Assembly: GCF_042408735.1 (NCBI RefSeq)
Contig: NZ_JBHOQV010000109.1
Coordinates: forward strand, 1 to 64,000
Direction: 5' to 3'
From: Thermogemmatispora sp042408735
GTDB taxonomy: Bacteria > Chloroflexota > Ktedonobacteria > Ktedonobacterales > Ktedonobacteraceae
DNA length: 64,000 bases
Of this stretch, positions 17,735 through 26,814 are shown in pieces. The number at the start of each line of letters is the position of its first letter. The stretch's first letter is position 1. Below the pieces are notes generated by a model. It saw only the letters and a list, made by a program, of their open reading frames with translations. It did no database searches and was not told the DNA's origin. A program made the translations under genes and the position numbers.

Positions 17735-18106
17735 TCAGGAGCGCTCGACGCTGAACTCTGGGCGTAGCTGCACTGCGCCGCGCAAGTAGACGTGGCGCAG
17801 CTCCGCGGGACTACGCTCAGTATTGACATGCAGCAGGATACGAATGCACTTGCGCAGGCTGCCTGGTACTGGAATCTCCCGCACGCACAGCAGGGCCACC
17901 TCGGTCCAGCCGAGTTCGCGTGCGGCCTGCGCTGGATAGACGGCATCCAGATCATCGGTCACGCTGAAAATAGCGCTGGCGACATCCTCACTCCGGATCT
18001 GATTCAGCTCCACCATCAACTGGAGCAGCTCGGCGGTGGCGGCCAGAATCTCCTGACGATCATTGCGCTCGACCGTCGTCGCTCCCCGGATGCCTCGACA
18101 GTACAC
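17735..18106 (-). CDS. aroH: Chorismate mutase, AroH class
   Basis: Converts chorismate to prephenate for phenylalanine and tyrosine. The 123-residue protein follows the Bacillus AroH pattern: CRGIRGATTVERND at the start with the active-site arginine, FSVTDDLDAVYPAQAARELGW in the middle, KCIRILLHVNT, and LRHVYLRGAVQLRPE at the end. The GTG at 18106 is chosen because AAAGGG lies about nine bases before it; a TTG two codons upstream would be too close. It follows trpA by 150 bases with its own possible promoter. Placing it with trp genes puts both branches from chorismate under one locus. Confidence 0.92.
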   Translation of the reverse strand: MYCRGIRGATTVERNDRQEILAATAELLQLMVELNQIRSEDVASAIFSVTDDLDAVYPAQAARELGWTEVALLCVREIPVPGSLRKCIRILLHVNTERSPAELRHVYLRGAVQLRPEFSVERS

Positions 18107-18192
18107 GCCCAATCACCCTTTCGTGGCAAGAATGGCGGCGACCTGCTTCTGCTCTCGCGCTCGGCGCTGAGGGGCGAGCAGGCACGCCTTCT

Positions 18193-18222
18193 ATTGTAAA
18201 GGGTAGCCGCAAGCACTGTGAA
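18193..18222 (-). promoter_or_regulatory. Possible promoter of aroH-aroF
   Basis: On the minus strand, TTCACA (18217-18222) and TACAAT (18193-18198) are 18 bases apart, in the gap between trpA and aroH. This would allow aroH and aroF to be made independently of the trp T-box. Confidence 0.45.
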
Positions 18223-18256
18223 GCGCTCCGCAGCGGGCGGCGATCGTGCTTAGTCA

Positions 18257-19153
18257 TCAAGACCGACGAGAGCTACCTTCGCGCAAACTGCGAACATAGT
18301 CCTGGACGGCCTTCCTCTGAGCCTGCGCATCGTCGGCATAACGCTCCAGAAGATTGACCAGGGCGCTACCGACAACCGCCCCGTCGGCGTAGCGAGCGAT
18401 TTCCGCCACATGTTCCGGGCGCGAAACGCCAAAGCCGACGGCCAGAGGCAAGTCGTAGGGGGCGCTCTGGCGCCGTACGCGGGCGATAAAGCTCTGCAAA
18501 TGGGAGGGCAAGCGATCGCGCGCCCCGGTGACGCCGCTGAGCGAGACACAGTAGATAAAGCCGCGCGGCTCCTGAGCGGCCACGCTCACGATGGTGGCAA
18601 TGCGCTCATCGGGTGTCGTCGGCGGCACCAGGAAGATCATCGCCAGTCCCTCTGCATGGGCGGCCTGCAACAGCGGTCCCGCCTCCTCTGGTGTCAGGTC
18701 GGGGATGATCAGGCCGCAGGCGCCTGCTGCAGCGGCCTCGCGACAAAAGCGTTGCAGGCCATAGGCCAGCACGGGATTGTAGTAGCCCATGAGAATCAAA
18801 GGAATGCTACTGTGGTCAGCCACCCGGCGTGCAATAGCGAGGCAGGAGGAGACGGACATGCCGCGCTCTAGGGCCTGATGGCTGGCGTGCTGAATGGTGG
18901 CACCGTCGGCCAGCGGGTCGCTGAAGGGCAGCCCCAATTCGAGCAAGTCGGCTCCTCCCTCGATGGCTGCCAGCGCGGCCTCCAGGCTCTGCTCAGCGGA
19001 AGGGAAGCCGCACATCAGGTAAGGAATCAGCGCGCAGCGCCCCTGGTGGCTAGCCTGGGCGAAGGCCCGTCCGATGCGCTGGGCCGGTATCGCCGTGGAA
19101 CGCTCTAGGGTCCCCGTGGTCTCTGTGGTCTCGGATTGCTGTGATTGCTGCAT
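18257..19153 (-). CDS. trpA: Tryptophan synthase alpha chain
   Basis: Cleaves indole-3-glycerol phosphate to indole, which is passed to TrpB. LIPYLMCGFPS, then LLELGLPFSDPLADG with the catalytic Glu and Asp, a LMGYYNPVLAYG loop, LIIPDLTPEEA and GFIYCVSLSGVTGAR are all present. The ATG at 19153 follows trpB by 31 bases; an upstream TTG in the same frame has no better ribosome site. About 25 N-terminal residues before the conserved core are Gln/Thr-rich. Confidence 0.95.
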   Translation of the reverse strand: MQQSQQSETTETTGTLERSTAIPAQRIGRAFAQASHQGRCALIPYLMCGFPSAEQSLEAALAAIEGGADLLELGLPFSDPLADGATIQHASHQALERGMSVSSCLAIARRVADHSSIPLILMGYYNPVLAYGLQRFCREAAAAGACGLIIPDLTPEEAGPLLQAAHAEGLAMIFLVPPTTPDERIATIVSVAAQEPRGFIYCVSLSGVTGARDRLPSHLQSFIARVRRQSAPYDLPLAVGFGVSRPEHVAEIARYADGAVVGSALVNLLERYADDAQAQRKAVQDYVRSLREGSSRRS

Positions 19154-19184
19154 GGTTGTTGCCCTGCACGAATTCAACAAGAAG

Positions 19185-20447
19185 TTATGGAATCTTGACC
19201 TGCAACTCCCGGGCCACCGTCAGCATATCCTTGTCGCCGCGTCCCGAGAGATTGACGATGATCAGGCTGCCGGGGGCCAGCTCGCCGCGCTTCCCCATCT
19301 CCAGCAGATAGCCGAGGGCGTGGGCTGGCTCCAGGGCAGGAATGATGCCCTCGCTCTGGCTCAAAGCCTGGAGGCCGCGGAGAGCCAGAGCATCATCGGC
19401 TGCCACATAGCTGGCGCGGCCTGTATCTTTCATATAGCTATGCTCGGGGCCGACGCCGGGGTAGTCGAGGCCGGCGGAGATACTATGGGTTTCCAGTACC
19501 TGGCCATCCTCGTTCTGCAGCAAGTAACTGAAGGCGCCGTGAAGAACGCCCGGGCGGCCCGCCACCAGCGTCGCGGCATGCTGTCCCGAGGCCAATCCCT
19601 GGCCGCCCGCCTCAACACCAAGCAGGCGCACCTCGGGAGCATCGGCGAAGGGATAGAAGATACCCATCGCGTTGCTGCCGCCGCCCACGCAGGCCATGAC
19701 CAGGTCTGGCAGGCGGCCCTCCAGCTGCAGAATCTGCTCGCGCGCCTCCCGCCCGATGATCGCCTGAAAATCGCGGACTATCAGCGGGTAGGGATGGGGG
19801 CCGACCACCGAGCCGATCAGATAGAAGGTGGTCTCGACATTCGTCACCCAGTCGCGGATGGCCTCATTGATGGCGTCCTTGAGGGTGCGGCTGCCGCTAT
19901 CCACTGAGCGCACCTCGGCGCCAAGGAGGCGCATGCGGAAGACGTTGAGCGACTGACGCTCGATATCCTCGGCGCCCATGTAGATAATGCAGTCCAGTCC
20001 CAGCATGGCGCAGACCGTTGCTGTGGCCACACCATGCTGACCGGCCCCCGTCTCGGCGATGATGCGCCGTTTGCCGAGACGCCTGGCCAGCAGTCCCTGG
20101 CCGAGAGCGTTATTGATCTTGTGCGCCCCCGTATGTACCAGGTCCTCGCGCTTCAGATAGACGCGCACGCCTGGGGCCACAAGCTCAGAGAAGCGCGGCA
20201 CGTAATAGAGGGGCGTCGGGCGCCCTACGAACGAGCGCAGCAGCTCCTGCAGCTCCTCCTCAAAGGCCGGATCGCGGCGTGCCTGGTGATAGGCCGCCTC
20301 TAACTCGCTCAGCAGGGGCATCAGGCTCTCCGGCACAAACCGTCCCCCGTAGGGACCGAAGCGCCCGCGTGCATCGGGATAGAGACCGTGCTGATAGCGC
20401 ACAGCCGCATCCACCCCGTGCTTCTCCGTTTCCAGGTCTTGCTGCAT
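19185..20447 (-). CDS. trpB: Tryptophan synthase beta chain
   Basis: PLP enzyme that joins indole and serine to tryptophan. FGPYGGRFVPESLMPLL opens the conserved region. The PLP lysine is in HTGAHKINNALGQ, the phosphate loop in CVGGGSNAMGIFYPF, and LDYPGVGPEHSYMKD follows. At 420 residues it is the classical TrpB1 type that pairs with the adjacent TrpA. AGGAGGCAATAAG gives a strong ribosome site. Confidence 0.97.
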   Translation of the reverse strand: MQQDLETEKHGVDAAVRYQHGLYPDARGRFGPYGGRFVPESLMPLLSELEAAYHQARRDPAFEEELQELLRSFVGRPTPLYYVPRFSELVAPGVRVYLKREDLVHTGAHKINNALGQGLLARRLGKRRIIAETGAGQHGVATATVCAMLGLDCIIYMGAEDIERQSLNVFRMRLLGAEVRSVDSGSRTLKDAINEAIRDWVTNVETTFYLIGSVVGPHPYPLIVRDFQAIIGREAREQILQLEGRLPDLVMACVGGGSNAMGIFYPFADAPEVRLLGVEAGGQGLASGQHAATLVAGRPGVLHGAFSYLLQNEDGQVLETHSISAGLDYPGVGPEHSYMKDTGRASYVAADDALALRGLQALSQSEGIIPALEPAHALGYLLEMGKRGELAPGSLIIVNLSGRGDKDMLTVARELQVKIP

Positions 20448-20501
20448 CTTATTGCCTCCTCTTCGGATAGGGAGATAGATGGCTGTTCGTGTGTTTGCTC
20501 A

Positions 20502-21968
20502 TCAATGTCCAATGACCTGCAGATTGGGCAGTTGCTCGCTGCTCTGGCGCACGGCTTCAATAAAAGAGCGCACCTTCTGGGGATCCTTCTCGCCGTTGCT
20601 CTCGACGCCGCTGCTCACATCGACGCCCCAGGGCTGGACAGTGGCGATGGCCTCAGCGACGTTCGCTGGGGTCAGGCCGCCGGCCAGCAGCACCGGCAGT
20701 TCGGCGGCGATCGAGCGTGCCAGCTTCCAATCGTGGACCTGACCGCTGCCGCCATAACCGCTGGAAGGCGTATCGAGCAGCACCCGCCAGGTGACCGGCG
20801 CATAGCGCAGGGCCTCAGCCCGCGCTTCCTGATCGCGGATCGGCACCGCCTTGATCACGGGCCGCTCGATGCGGGCGCAGAACTCGGGCGTCTCCGACCC
20901 ATGCAGCTGCACAAAGTGCAGACCCAGCTCTGCAGCCAGCTCATTGATGCGCTGGCTCTCCTCGTTGACAAAGACCCCTACCAGATCGGGGACGGCCTGG
21001 CCCTGCTCAGCCAGGGCCAGGTAGCCGGACGCGCTCAGCACCTGCCTGGCCTGTTGAGGGGCCAGGTAGCGCTTACTCTGGGGATAGAACATCAGGCCCA
21101 ACAGATCGGCTCCGCTCTCCAGAGCCGCGCGTAGCGCCTCTGAGTGGCGCAGGCCGCAGATCTTCACCTGGACGGCCTGGTTGGCCCCCCGCAGCAGACG
21201 GCTGATCTGCCCGCGCACATCGCCGGCCTTCACCAGCGACTCACCCACCAACATCGCTTGCACATCGTAGCGGCGTAGGCGGCGCGCGTCGGCCTCCGTA
21301 TGGATGCCGCTTTCGGCCACCAGGATACGATCGGCGGGGATCAGCTGACGCAACTCGCGGATCAAGAAAGGATTCATACTGAAGGTCACCAGATCGCGGC
21401 TATTGACCCCGATCACGCGCGCCCCTGCTGCCACGGCCATCTGAGCCTCCGCCGCGCTGTGGACCTCGACCAGGGCCTCCATGCCGAGCTGGCGTGTCAG
21501 TGTCAGCAGCCGTCTCAGCTCTTCCTCCCTCAGAGCCGCGCAGATCAGCAGGAGGGCATCGGCTCCCCAGGCGCGTGCCTCGTAGACCTGATACTCATCA
21601 ACAATAAAATCCTTGCGTAGCACAGGCAGACCCACCGCCGCCTTGACTGCCGACAGATGCTCGGGGGCCCCCAGGAAGAAATGTGGTTCCGTCAAAACCG
21701 AAATTGCCGCTGCCCCGGCGGCCTCGTAGGTCCGCGCCAGAACCACCGGATCAAGATCGGGAGCCAGCGCCCCCTTAGAGGGAGAGGCGCGCTTGATCTC
21801 AGCGATCAGCCGCAGGCCGCGTGCGCCCGGTTCCGGTTGCAGGGCGGCAACGAAGTCGCGGGCCGGTGGCTGAGCCGCCGCGCGCTCTCGCAGCCTTTCT
21901 AAAGGAAGCAGGCGCTGGCGCTCTGTCAGATCGAGGCGGGTTCGGGCCAGAATCTGCTCAAGGAACAT
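20502..21968 (-). CDS. trpCF: Fused indole-3-glycerol-phosphate synthase / phosphoribosylanthranilate isomerase
   Basis: Catalyses two successive steps of tryptophan synthesis in one 488-residue chain. Residues 1 to about 264 are TrpC (LIAEIKRASPSKG, SVLTEPHFFLGAPEHL, VLRKDFIVDEYQVYEARAWGAD, VGVNSRDL-like IGVNSRDL, LVAESGI). From about 268, VKICGLRHSEAL begins TrpF, with LLGLMFYPQSKRYL, FVQLHGSE, LLDTPSSGYGGSGQ, LLAGGLTPANV and VDVSSGVES. The domain order TrpC-TrpF is that of enterobacteria, but the family itself fuses independently in several lineages. The gene sits between trpD and trpB with short spacers. Confidence 0.96.
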   Translation of the reverse strand: MFLEQILARTRLDLTERQRLLPLERLRERAAAQPPARDFVAALQPEPGARGLRLIAEIKRASPSKGALAPDLDPVVLARTYEAAGAAAISVLTEPHFFLGAPEHLSAVKAAVGLPVLRKDFIVDEYQVYEARAWGADALLLICAALREEELRRLLTLTRQLGMEALVEVHSAAEAQMAVAAGARVIGVNSRDLVTFSMNPFLIRELRQLIPADRILVAESGIHTEADARRLRRYDVQAMLVGESLVKAGDVRGQISRLLRGANQAVQVKICGLRHSEALRAALESGADLLGLMFYPQSKRYLAPQQARQVLSASGYLALAEQGQAVPDLVGVFVNEESQRINELAAELGLHFVQLHGSETPEFCARIERPVIKAVPIRDQEARAEALRYAPVTWRVLLDTPSSGYGGSGQVHDWKLARSIAAELPVLLAGGLTPANVAEAIATVQPWGVDVSSGVESNGEKDPQKVRSFIEAVRQSSEQLPNLQVIGH

Positions 21969-21990
21969 CGCTCACCTCTACCTTGCAGCC

Positions 21991-23046
21991 TTAGGAGCCG
22001 CTGGTTGCGGCCAGCGACTGCGAGAAAGCCACCACCTCTTCCAGCTTGCGGCGGGCCCGGCCCTCGCGCACCAGACTGCGCGCCAGCCTGACCCCTTCCG
22101 CCAGCGAAGAAACGGACTCATTGGCCAGCAGTGCCCCTGCCGTATTCAAATAGAGCATATCGGCCAGAGGGCCATCGATCTCCCCGCTGAGCAGGCGACG
22201 CAGCGTCTCGGCATTCTCCTGCGGCTCACCTCCCTGGAAAAGGCGGCGGTCGCTGCAGCGTGTCAGGCCGGCCTCCTCGGGAGTTACCACATACTCGCGC
22301 AGCTCCTTCCCCTCGCGCACCTCACAGATGTGGGTGGGAGCCGCCAGCGAGAACTCATCGACACCATCCTCGCCATGGAGAATCAGCGCATGGCGGCAGC
22401 CGAGCAAGAGCAGCACCTCACCCATCTTGCGCAGCAGAGAGCCGTCGGCCACGCCCAGCACCTGGTAGCGCGTCCCTGCTGGATTAGTCAGCGGGCCAAG
22501 GATATTGAAGACCGTGCGGATGCCGATCTCGCGGCGCGTCGGACCCACATGCTTCATGGCCGGGTGGTAGGTCTGAGCGAACATAAAGCCGAAGCCCGTC
22601 TCCTGGACGCTGCGCGCCACGGCCTCCGGGCCCAATTCGATACGCACGCCCAGGGCCTCCAGCACATCGGCGCTGCCGCAGCGGCTGGTGGCCGAGCGAT
22701 TGCCGTGCTTGGCCACGTAGGCCCCGGCGGCGGCGGCCAGGATCCCTGCCGCCGTAGAAAAATTGAAGGTACCGGCCCCATCGCCGCCCGTGCCACAGGT
22801 ATCCAGGGCGCGCGCCGCCACCTCCTCGCGGAGATGAACACGCAGGGCCTTCTCGCGCATCACGCGCGCCAGGCCGGCGATCTCCTGGGGAGCCTCGCCG
22901 CCGGGACGCATGCGCAGGGCCGTCAGAAAAGCACCCATTTGAGAGGGAGTCGCCACGCCCGACATAATCTCTTCCATCACCGCCGCCGCTTCCTCCTCGC
23001 TGAGCGTAGCGCCGGCAACAACTTGCGCGATGGCTTCGCGAATCAT
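21991..23046 (-). CDS. trpD: Anthranilate phosphoribosyltransferase
   Basis: Transfers phosphoribose from PRPP to anthranilate. DTCGTGGDG (PRPP loop), FNFSTAAGILAAAAG, VAKHGNRSATSRCGSADVLEALG and GVRIELGPE are visible, and VGPTRREIGIRTVFNILGPLTNPA follows. The ATG at 23046 has AGAGGTG six bases upstream; a GTG three codons earlier overlaps that site. It follows trpG after a 160-base spacer with repeats. Confidence 0.95.
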   Translation of the reverse strand: MIREAIAQVVAGATLSEEEAAAVMEEIMSGVATPSQMGAFLTALRMRPGGEAPQEIAGLARVMREKALRVHLREEVAARALDTCGTGGDGAGTFNFSTAAGILAAAAGAYVAKHGNRSATSRCGSADVLEALGVRIELGPEAVARSVQETGFGFMFAQTYHPAMKHVGPTRREIGIRTVFNILGPLTNPAGTRYQVLGVADGSLLRKMGEVLLLLGCRHALILHGEDGVDEFSLAAPTHICEVREGKELREYVVTPEEAGLTRCSDRRLFQGGEPQENAETLRRLLSGEIDGPLADMLYLNTAGALLANESVSSLAEGVRLARSLVREGRARRKLEEVVAFSQSLAATSGS

Positions 23047-23070
23047 CGGGAGCACCTCTTTACTTCCGTG

Positions 23071-23151
23071 CTAACTGGCCAGCTCTAAGGACTGGCCTCT
23101 ACCTGCTTGCCTGACTGGCTAACTGGCCAACTGACTGGCCAACTGATGACC
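23071..23151. repeat. Degenerate tandem ACTGGCC repeats between trpG and trpD
   Basis: The spacer has several copies of (A)ACTGGCCA-type units, for example CTAACTGGCCA at 23071-23081 and 23119-23129 and CTGACTGGCCA at 23131-23141. It is noncoding and inside the operon; it can pair with itself only weakly. Confidence 0.6.
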
Positions 23152-23208
23152 AGACCGGCTCGGCTGAGGGCCTCCTGGCTCAGCCGCTCCGCGCCAGGCG
23201 CCTTTCAT

Positions 23209-23790
23209 TCATCGAAGGAGACAGGCTTGAGAGCTGAGAAAATTGCGCAGCAGGTCCTTGCCCACCGGCGTCATGATCGACTCGGGATGAAACTGCACCC
23301 CCTCGACGGGGTAGCGACGATGGCGCAGACCCATGATCAGGCCGTCCGCCGTCTCGGCGGTGATCTCCAGCTCAGCCGGGAGAGAGGCGCGCTCGACGAT
23401 GAGGCTATGGTAGCGATTAGCTTCAAAGGGATTGGGCAGGTCGCGCAGGCAGCCCAGGCCGCGATGATAGATGAGGCTCGTCTTGCCGTGCACCGGCTCC
23501 GGCGCCCGGATGACCCGGCCGCCATAGACCTGGCCAATGGCCTGATGTCCCAGGCAGACGCCCAGGATAGGGAGTTGCGGCCCAAAGGTGGCAATGATCT
23601 CGCATGAGAGGCCAGCCTCGTTGGGTGTACAGGGGCCGGGCGAGATGACGATGCGCTCCGGCTGCAGGCGCGCAATCTCGTCCAGGCTGATCTGGTCGTT
23701 GCGCCGGACCAGCACCTCGGCCCCCAACTCAGACAGGTACTGGTAGAGATTGTAGGTAAAGCTGTCGTAGTTATCGATGAGCAGAATCAT
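23209..23790 (-). CDS. trpG: Anthranilate synthase component II (glutamine amidotransferase)
   Basis: Releases ammonia from glutamine for TrpE. LLIDNYDSFTYNLYQYL starts the class I amidotransferase domain; ISPGPCTPNEAG, the nucleophile in ILGVCLGHQAIG, and GVQFHPESIMT with the catalytic His and Glu follow. 193 residues is standard. AGAGGCG lies eight bases before the ATG. It could also serve p-aminobenzoate synthase, but the trp context favours TrpG. Confidence 0.95.
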   Translation of the reverse strand: MILLIDNYDSFTYNLYQYLSELGAEVLVRRNDQISLDEIARLQPERIVISPGPCTPNEAGLSCEIIATFGPQLPILGVCLGHQAIGQVYGGRVIRAPEPVHGKTSLIYHRGLGCLRDLPNPFEANRYHSLIVERASLPAELEITAETADGLIMGLRHRRYPVEGVQFHPESIMTPVGKDLLRNFLSSQACLLR

Positions 23791-23801
23791 CGTTTGCGCC
23801 T

Positions 23802-23831
23802 CTTATACTTGTAAACTATCGTCAGCGCCAA
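23802..23831 (-). promoter_or_regulatory. Possible weak internal promoter before trpG
   Basis: On the minus strand, TTGGCG (23826-23831) and TATAAG (23802-23807) are 18 bases apart in the trpE-trpG spacer. Internal trp promoters are common, but this one is only a pattern match. Confidence 0.3.
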
Positions 23832-23887
23832 TCCTGAGAAACAGAGCGGGACTGGACGGCATGCCGGAGCAGGAGCGGGCGGCCAGC

Positions 23888-25468
23888 TCAGGTATGGACG
23901 TAGCGCGGGCGCTGCACGCGAGCCATCTCCTCGGCCACCTCCACGGCGCGCAGCAGGGCGCGGGCCTTATTCATGCTTTCCTGGTACTCGGCGCCGGGAT
24001 CGGAATCGGCCACCACTCCCCCGCCTGCCTGGATATACGCATGTCCGTTCTTCATAACCATTGTCCGCAGGGCGATAGCCGTATCCAGGTTGCCCGAGTG
24101 GCTGAAGTAGCCGACGGCGCCGGCGTAGACCCCGCGGCGCGTGCCTTCCAGCTCGCTGATAATCTCCATCGCCCGAATCTTGGGTGCGCCCGTGACTGTC
24201 CCGGCGGGGAAGCCGGCGCGCAGCGCATCGAAAGGCGTCAAGTCGGGGCGCAACCGTCCGACCACATTCGAGACCAGGTGCATCACATGGGAATAGCGCT
24301 CGATCTCCATGAACTGACTAACGGAGACGCTGCCGGGCACGCTCACCCGTCCGACGTCGTTGCGACCCAGATCCACCAACATCACATGCTCGGCGCGCTC
24401 TTTGGGGTCGTGGCGCAGCTCCTCCTCTAGCTGGCGATCGCTCTCGGGGTCGCGGCCACGTGGGCGTGTGCCGGCGATCGGATGGATCGTCACCTCGCCC
24501 TCCTCGACGCGCACCAGCAGCTCGGGGGAGGCGCCGAGGACCACGAAATCCTCCAGGTCGAGGTAGAACATATACGGAGAGGGATTAATGGTGCGCAGCG
24601 CGCGGTAGACCGTGAAGGGGGCGGCATTGACCGGGCGGCGCAGGCGCTGGGAAGGCACCACCTGGAAAATATCGCCCGCCGCGATATACTCCTTCGCGCG
24701 GCGTACCATTGCCTCGTACTGCTCGCGTGTAAAGCTAGAGGTCACCGTTGGACTGCCCGTATAGATCGGCTCCGGCTCGGCGGGCAGGCGCAGCTCCTCC
24801 TGCAGGCGGGCGCAGATCCGCTCGATCGTCTGCTGGCCGCGGCGATACTCCGCCTCCAGGTCGGGGGCATCCAGGTGGAGGTGAGTGATGACCCGCAAGC
24901 GGTGTTTCAAATGATCGAAAGCCAGCACCGTTTCCGTGAAACTGAAGATAGCCAGGGGCAGGCCCAGCTCATCGCTGGCGGGCACGGGCAGCCGTTCGAA
25001 GCGAGAAGCCACCTCATAAGCCAGGTAGCCGACGGCGCCGCCGTAGAAGCGCGGCAGGGCGTCATCGCCCCCTTGCCGTGGCCTCAGCAGACGATAGCGT
25101 CCCAGCTCCTGCTCGATCAAATGGAGCGGATCGTAGGAAGGCAGGCGAACCAGGGAGCGGCAGCGTGGCGAGCCATCTTCATAGGTCAAGTAGCGCAGCG
25201 TTGCCTCCTGCTCGTCCTGAATCAGCACCAGATAGGGATCGATACCGATAAACGAGTAGCGGGCCATGCGCTCGCCGCCCTCCACGCTCTCCAACAGGAA
25301 AGTATAGGGACCGCGGGCCGTCTTGCAGTAAGCCGAGACCGGTGTCTCCGTATCGGCCAGCACATCGCGATAGAGGGGGAGCAGAGGAACCTTATCGCTT
25401 GCTCCCTGCCCCCCAGCCTCTAGCTCCTGGCGCAAGGCATAGACTTCTTCCAGAGATGGCCAAAACAT
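23888..25468 (-). CDS. trpE: Anthranilate synthase component I
   Basis: Makes anthranilate from chorismate using ammonia from TrpG. The N-terminal domain has the LLES tryptophan-binding element (FLLESVEGGERMARYSF, about residue 52), so product inhibition is expected. The chorismate-binding domain has GDIFQVVPSQRL, SPYMFYLDLED, IAGTRPRGR, LGRNDVGRVS, HVMHLVSNVVGRL, FPAGTVTGAPKIRAMEII and a GGGVVADSDPGAEYQE segment. The 526-residue length is normal. AGAGGCTGCT precedes the ATG. It is the first trp enzyme gene, 95 bases after trpS. Confidence 0.96.
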   Translation of the reverse strand: MFWPSLEEVYALRQELEAGGQGASDKVPLLPLYRDVLADTETPVSAYCKTARGPYTFLLESVEGGERMARYSFIGIDPYLVLIQDEQEATLRYLTYEDGSPRCRSLVRLPSYDPLHLIEQELGRYRLLRPRQGGDDALPRFYGGAVGYLAYEVASRFERLPVPASDELGLPLAIFSFTETVLAFDHLKHRLRVITHLHLDAPDLEAEYRRGQQTIERICARLQEELRLPAEPEPIYTGSPTVTSSFTREQYEAMVRRAKEYIAAGDIFQVVPSQRLRRPVNAAPFTVYRALRTINPSPYMFYLDLEDFVVLGASPELLVRVEEGEVTIHPIAGTRPRGRDPESDRQLEEELRHDPKERAEHVMLVDLGRNDVGRVSVPGSVSVSQFMEIERYSHVMHLVSNVVGRLRPDLTPFDALRAGFPAGTVTGAPKIRAMEIISELEGTRRGVYAGAVGYFSHSGNLDTAIALRTMVMKNGHAYIQAGGGVVADSDPGAEYQESMNKARALLRAVEVAEEMARVQRPRYVHT

Positions 25469-25502
25469 AGCAGCCTCTTCTTCTTGTTCTTCGTCGTCCT
25501 GG

Positions 25503-25520
25503 CGCCCCCGGGCAGGGGCG
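25503..25520 (-). terminator. Small hairpin between trpS and trpE
   Basis: CGCCCC (25503-25508) and GGGGCG (25515-25520) form a 6-bp stem with a 6-base loop and no U-tract. It may be a partial terminator or a processing site that lowers trpE relative to trpS; equally, it may be nothing. Confidence 0.3.
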
Positions 25521-25563
25521 GTTCTGATCGATCTGGGCCTGAGAACCTGGGCCGCGGCCGCGT

Positions 25564-26607
25564 CTAGCCGAGACCGATCACTTCCTTCATGCGCTGCAAG
25601 GTGGCCTCGGCGATTGGGCGGACCGTATCGGCCCCGGCCCGCAGGATGGCCTCCAGCTCAGCCGGATCGCGCATGTACTCCTGATAGCGACGCTGGATCG
25701 GCTCCAGCGTGGCCACCACCACCTCTGTCAGGCGCGCCTTCAGGTCGCCGTAGCCTTTGCCCTCAAACTCCGCCTCGATTTCCTCGCGCGAGCGCTCCGT
25801 CAGCGCCTGATAGATCGTCAACAGATTGTTGATCCCGGGCCGCTCGGGATCGAAGCGGATCAGGCGCAGCGAATCCGTAGTTGCCCGCGCGATCTTCTGC
25901 TTGATGGTCTTCGGGTCATCGAGGAGGTTGATTCGCGAGCCAGGATTAGGATTCGTCTTGCTCATCTTCTGAGTTGGATCGGTGAGCGACATGATGCGCG
26001 CTCCCACCTCACGGATGAGCGGCTCCGGGATGGTGAAGACCTCCTGGCGGTAAAGGTGGTTGAAACGCTGGGCCAGATCGCGCGTCAGCTCCAGGTGCTG
26101 ACGCTGGTCTTCGCCGACGGGGACCAGGTGCGTCTGGTAGAGGAGAATGTCGCAGGCCATCAGCACCGGGTACATATAGATGCCCGCTCCCACCGTCTCC
26201 TGATTCTCGCCGGCCTTGGCCTTGAATTGGGTCATGCGGTTCAGCCAGCCCATCGGCGTGAAACAGCCCAGGATCCAGCTCGCCTCGGCGTGCTGACGCA
26301 CGTGTGACTGCACAAAAAGCTTGCAGTAGCGCGTATCGAGGCCACAGGCCAGGTAAATGGCGGCCAGCTTGCGGATATTCTGGTGCAGCTCCTGGGGATC
26401 GATCGGCAGCGTAATCGCGTGCAGATCCACGATGCAGTAGATGTTGTCGTATTCTGTCTGCGTCCGTACCCAATTGCGGATGGCCCCCAGATAGTTGCCC
26501 AGATGGATATCGCCGCTCGGTTGGATGCCGGAGAACGTGCGCTTTTTCACTGGCGGTGCGCTACTGCTGCTCGTCTGTACCTGTTGATCGTGACCAAGAG
26601 TCGTCAT
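25564..26607 (-). CDS. trpS: Tryptophanyl-tRNA synthetase
   Basis: Class I synthetase charging tRNA-Trp. FSGIQPSGDIHLGNYLGAIRNW contains the HIGH-type motif (HLGN), and TQKMSKTNPNP is the KMSKS loop. IVDLHAIT and LLYQTHLVPVGEDQRQHLELTRDLA are typical of TrpRS. The ATG at 26607 follows GGAGGT and gives 347 residues; the open frame extends about 55 codons further upstream, but that part lies in the T-box leader and reads as low-quality protein. It is the first gene after the T-box. Confidence 0.95.
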   Translation of the reverse strand: MTTLGHDQQVQTSSSSAPPVKKRTFSGIQPSGDIHLGNYLGAIRNWVRTQTEYDNIYCIVDLHAITLPIDPQELHQNIRKLAAIYLACGLDTRYCKLFVQSHVRQHAEASWILGCFTPMGWLNRMTQFKAKAGENQETVGAGIYMYPVLMACDILLYQTHLVPVGEDQRQHLELTRDLAQRFNHLYRQEVFTIPEPLIREVGARIMSLTDPTQKMSKTNPNPGSRINLLDDPKTIKQKIARATTDSLRLIRFDPERPGINNLLTIYQALTERSREEIEAEFEGKGYGDLKARLTEVVVATLEPIQRRYQEYMRDPAELEAILRAGADTVRPIAEATLQRMKEVIGLG

Positions 26608-26780
26608 TTGGGAAAGACCTCCATCCATCGGGGCCTGCTGCCCGAGCGTAGTGACTGGCAACAGCCTGCCAGCATGTCTTGCCTGCCTGCCTGCCTCCAT
26701 GTCTGCCTCTGGGGAGAGGCAGGAGCAAGGCCGGTGGTGCGGCCCAGCGTGCTGAGTGGGACGAGTGCGAACCAACCAAT

Positions 26781-26814
26781 AAAAAACGCTTCTCGTCGCA
26801 GGGACGAGAAGCGT
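26781..26814 (-). terminator. T-box intrinsic terminator
   Basis: On the minus strand, ACGCTTCTCGTC (26803-26814) pairs perfectly with GACGAGAAGCGT (26786-26797) over 12 bases with a 5-base loop, followed by a run of six T. The T-box sequence overlaps the competing antiterminator region just upstream. Confidence 0.92.

Noticed and set aside
26608..26775. A longer trpS starting at 26775
   Set aside because: The extra residues lie just after the T-box terminator, do not resemble TrpRS, and the ATG at 26607 has a GGAGGT site.
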